Assembly (NCBI GenBank): GCA_003354055.1 | Contig: PIVQ01000003.1 | Span: forward strand, 1-53,542 | DNA length: 53,542 bases | Direction: 5' to 3' | From: Desulfobacteraceae bacterium | GTDB taxonomy: Bacteria > Desulfobacterota > Desulfobacteria > Desulfobacterales > Desulfobacteraceae | In this document: in pieces, positions 51,682 to 53,542 of the stretch | Position numbering within the stretch: position 1 is the stretch's first letter | Layout: the number at the start of each line of letters is the position of its first letter | Made by a program: the position numbers and the translations under genes | Notes under the pieces: generated by a model | What the model was told of the DNA's origin: nothing | Databases searched by the model: none | Seen by the model: only the letters and a program-made list of their open reading frames with translations

Positions 51682-53542
51682 GACATGGTATCAAACACCG
51701 ATGCCAGGGCTTTGTCCAGATTTTCAGGCTGCGTACCGCCGGCCTGGGCCATATCCGGACGTCCGCCGCCGCCACCGCCAACAATACCTGCAGCGGTTTT
51801 GACAATATTTCCGGCTTTATAGGTGTGGGTCAAATCATCGGTGACCACGGCAATGAGCAGAGCCTTGCCGTTGGATTCTGCGCCCAGAAGCAGGACACCG
51901 GATTTAAGTTTGGCCTTGAACTTGTCTGCCAGATCCCGAAGCTGGGATGGGTTTTCAATCTCAACCTTTTTGGAGAGGACCTTGACCCCGTTGATCTCTT
52001 TTATACTGTCTTCAATACTGTCAACCGATTTGGAGGCAAGTTTTGCTTTAATGGACGCAAGCTGCTTTTCAAGGGCTTTTTTCTCAGTGATCAGGGTTTC
52101 GACCTTTATCACCACATCATCCTTGTTTCCCTTGAGAAGCCCTGCTGCGGTTTCAATAGCCTTCTGATCGGCATGAACGGTATCCAATGCCGCCTGACCG
52201 GTCACCGCCTCAATACGGCGGACGCCCGAGGCAATCCCGCCTTCGGACAGGATGCGAAAGAGCCCGATATCCCCGGAAGCCGCGGTATGGGTACCGCCGC
52301 AGAGTTCCTGTGAGAACTGCCCTTGGGAAACCACCCGGACCACATCACCGTATTTTTCTTCAAACAGGGCTGTTGCACCGGCTTTAACCGCCTCATCCAT
52401 GCTCATCTCTTTGGTGGATATCCCATGGTTTTCCCTGACCCGCATATTGACCTCGGTCTCAATGGCTGCCAGTTCCTCCGGCATAATGGCGGAAAAATGG
52501 GTAAAGTCAAATCTGAACCGATCCTCTGTTACCAAAGAACCTGACTGTTTAACATGGTCACCCAATACGCTTCGAAGTGCTGAGTGAAGGATATGGGTGG
52601 CGGAATGGTTGATGGCAATTGCCTGGCGCCGGGGTGCATCGACCTTAAGGGTGAACGTATCTCCTTTTTTGCACTGGCCGGATGTCACCTTACCCTTGTG
52701 GATAAATAATCCTGAGGGATCTTTCACCGTATCCGTTATTTCAACGGCACAATCGGCATTTTCAAAAACACCTTTGTCTCCGACCTGGCCGCCGGATTCT
52801 GCATATAACACTGTCGCAGCAGTTACAAGTTCAACCTCATCACCTGATGTAGCAACCTGCACCTCTTTGTCATCCTGTACCACGATAAGCAGATCGGATT
52901 CGGTTTCAAGACTGTCATAGCCCTTGAAAACGGTCTTCACACCGGCTGAAGTCAAAGGCTTATACGCCTCCCCTACGCCTGCAAATGTTTTCTTGGATTT
53001 GGATCTGGCCCTCTGCTGGGCCATGGCTGCATCAAAGCCGTCTATGTCCAGATCAATATCCATCTCCTTGACGTGGTCAACAATAATGTCCACGGGAAAC
53101 CCGAATGTATCGTAGAGTTTGAAAATCACATCACCGGGGATGATACTTTCATTTTTAGACTGAATCCCCTCAATGGTGGCTTCCAGAAGTTTCATGCCGG
53201 TCCCTAAGGTTTCCAGGAATTTTTCTTCCTCATTTGTCACGACATTGAGGATAAAAGCCGCAGAATCCTTAAGTTCGGGATAGGCATCGTCCATGATGGA
53301 GAAAACCGTTCGTACCGTTTCATGGAGAAAAGGTTTTACAAGGCCGATACTTCTTCCGTAGCGGATGGCCCGGCGCATGATCCTTCGAAGCACATAGCCA
53401 CGCCCTTCGTTGGAAGGCAGGATACCGTCGCTGATCAGAAAGGCGGCTGCCCTGGAATGATCGGCAATAACCTTCATGGCCACTTCCACCTCATTGGACT
53501 CATTCCGTTTTTTTCCGGCAAGTTCCCCCACCTTTTCCATAA
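51678..53542 (-). CDS. alaS: Alanyl-tRNA synthetase, C-terminal two-thirds (5' end outside window)
   Basis: The last 620 or so codons are present; the N-terminal catalytic domain (about 255 residues) lies beyond the right edge. The part seen begins in the tRNA-recognition region (IADHSRAAAFLISDGILPSN, GRGYVLRRIMRRAIRYG). The editing domain has its zinc ligands in HSATHILHSAL and CGGTHTAASGDIG. A C-Ala domain ends with GGGGGGRPDMAQAGG. The enzyme charges tRNA-Ala and removes mischarged Ser or Gly. It is joined to yejB by a 4-bp ATGA overlap, an unusual linkage for alaS. The in-frame Met at 53540 is internal. Confidence 0.95.
   Translation of the reverse strand, partial: MEKVGELAGKKRNESNEVEVAMKVIADHSRAAAFLISDGILPSNEGRGYVLRRIMRRAIRYGRSIGLVKPFLHETVRTVFSIMDDAYPELKDSAAFILNVVTNEEEKFLETLGTGMKLLEATIEGIQSKNESIIPGDVIFKLYDTFGFPVDIIVDHVKEMDIDLDIDGFDAAMAQQRARSKSKKTFAGVGEAYKPLTSAGVKTVFKGYDSLETESDLLIVVQDDKEVQVATSGDEVELVTAATVLYAESGGQVGDKGVFENADCAVEITDTVKDPSGLFIHKGKVTSGQCKKGDTFTLKVDAPRRQAIAINHSATHILHSALRSVLGDHVKQSGSLVTEDRFRFDFTHFSAIMPEELAAIETEVNMRVRENHGISTKEMSMDEAVKAGATALFEEKYGDVVRVVSQGQFSQELCGGTHTAASGDIGLFRILSEGGIASGVRRIEAVTGQAALDTVHADQKAIETAAGLLKGNKDDVVIKVETLITEKKALEKQLASIKAKLASKSVDSIEDSIKEINGVKVLSKKVEIENPSQLRDLADKFKAKLKSGVLLLGAESNGKALLIAVVTDDLTHTYKAGNIVKTAAGIVGGGGGGRPDMAQAGGTQPENLDKALASVFDTMS

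Noticed and set aside
53538..53540. ATG near the right edge as the start of alaS
   Set aside because: The sequence begins in the middle of the synthetase; about 255 N-terminal residues with the catalytic motifs are missing, so the frame must continue beyond the window.
1..53542. CRISPR array, tRNA or rRNA genes, intact insertion sequence or prophage
   Set aside because: No regularly spaced repeats, no cloverleaf or rRNA motifs and no transposase, integrase or phage structural proteins were recognised.

Overview
The window looks like chromosomal DNA of an anaerobic, sulfate-reducer-type deltaproteobacterium (Desulfobacterota, probably Desulfobacteraceae-like). This is an inference from gene content: a two-subunit 2-oxoacid:ferredoxin oxidoreductase with its own flavoprotein partners, multiheme c-type cytochromes, NosR/NapH-like Fe-S membrane proteins, many PAS/GAF/receiver signalling proteins, and an apparent selenoprotein. 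No rRNA, tRNA, CRISPR array, intact insertion sequence or phage gene was recognised.

Layout. 1-6670 (minus strand): a signalling operon of substrate-binding protein, giant hybrid histidine kinase with three receivers, CheR and CheB (cut by the window edge). 6946-9482 (minus): a short-chain reductase closely resembling eukaryotic 3-ketodihydrosphingosine reductase, an extended SDR and a TetR regulator. 9684-14156 (plus): RapA-like SNF2 ATPase, a decayed gene fragment, dodecin and a ribosome hibernation factor. 14428-25737 (minus): a GGDEF/EAL protein, korB-korA, two flavoproteins, a STAS-like protein, a Nudix hydrolase and a periplasmic binding protein. 25964-35744: a DUF3737-type beta-helix protein, a PAS/zinc-ribbon protein, an HpnA-like SDR, a novel Trp/Lys-rich helical protein, a nuclease-XPD helicase fusion, YitT, a UGA-containing CTP-synthase-like amidotransferase gene (likely selenoprotein), a small unknown and a LysE exporter. 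35785-45020: a sensor kinase/response regulator pair divergent from an electron-transfer locus (octaheme lipoprotein, membrane-anchored triheme cytochrome, cytochrome b, CuA-type cupredoxin, cupredoxin fused to a NosR/NapH-like Fe-S protein), then TetR plus a membrane protein. 45045-53542: a frameshifted metallo-beta-lactamase gene divergent from a sigma-54 activator, an alpha/beta hydrolase, a second LysE protein, YejE/YejB-like permeases, and the 3' two-thirds of alaS.

The most unusual structural signal is a 104-bp imperfectly palindromic repeat: three full-length copies, one copy with a 19-nt insertion, and one half copy. All lie between genes at 3' ends; three of them divide the GGDEF / korBA / flavoprotein / STAS run into sub-blocks, and several supply the stop codon of the adjacent gene. 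It behaves like a MITE/REP-type element reused as operon punctuation.

Other leads are the cytochrome/CuA/NosR-like locus with a perfect FNR-type box; the putative selenoprotein with a SECIS-like hairpin and a degraded glutaminase triad; a complete-looking sigma-54 circuit (activator, upstream dyad, -24/-12 promoter) driving a gene that carries a frameshift; and the orphan Trp/Lys-rich protein at 28929-29897. All functions rest on motif recognition by eye; no database search was run.
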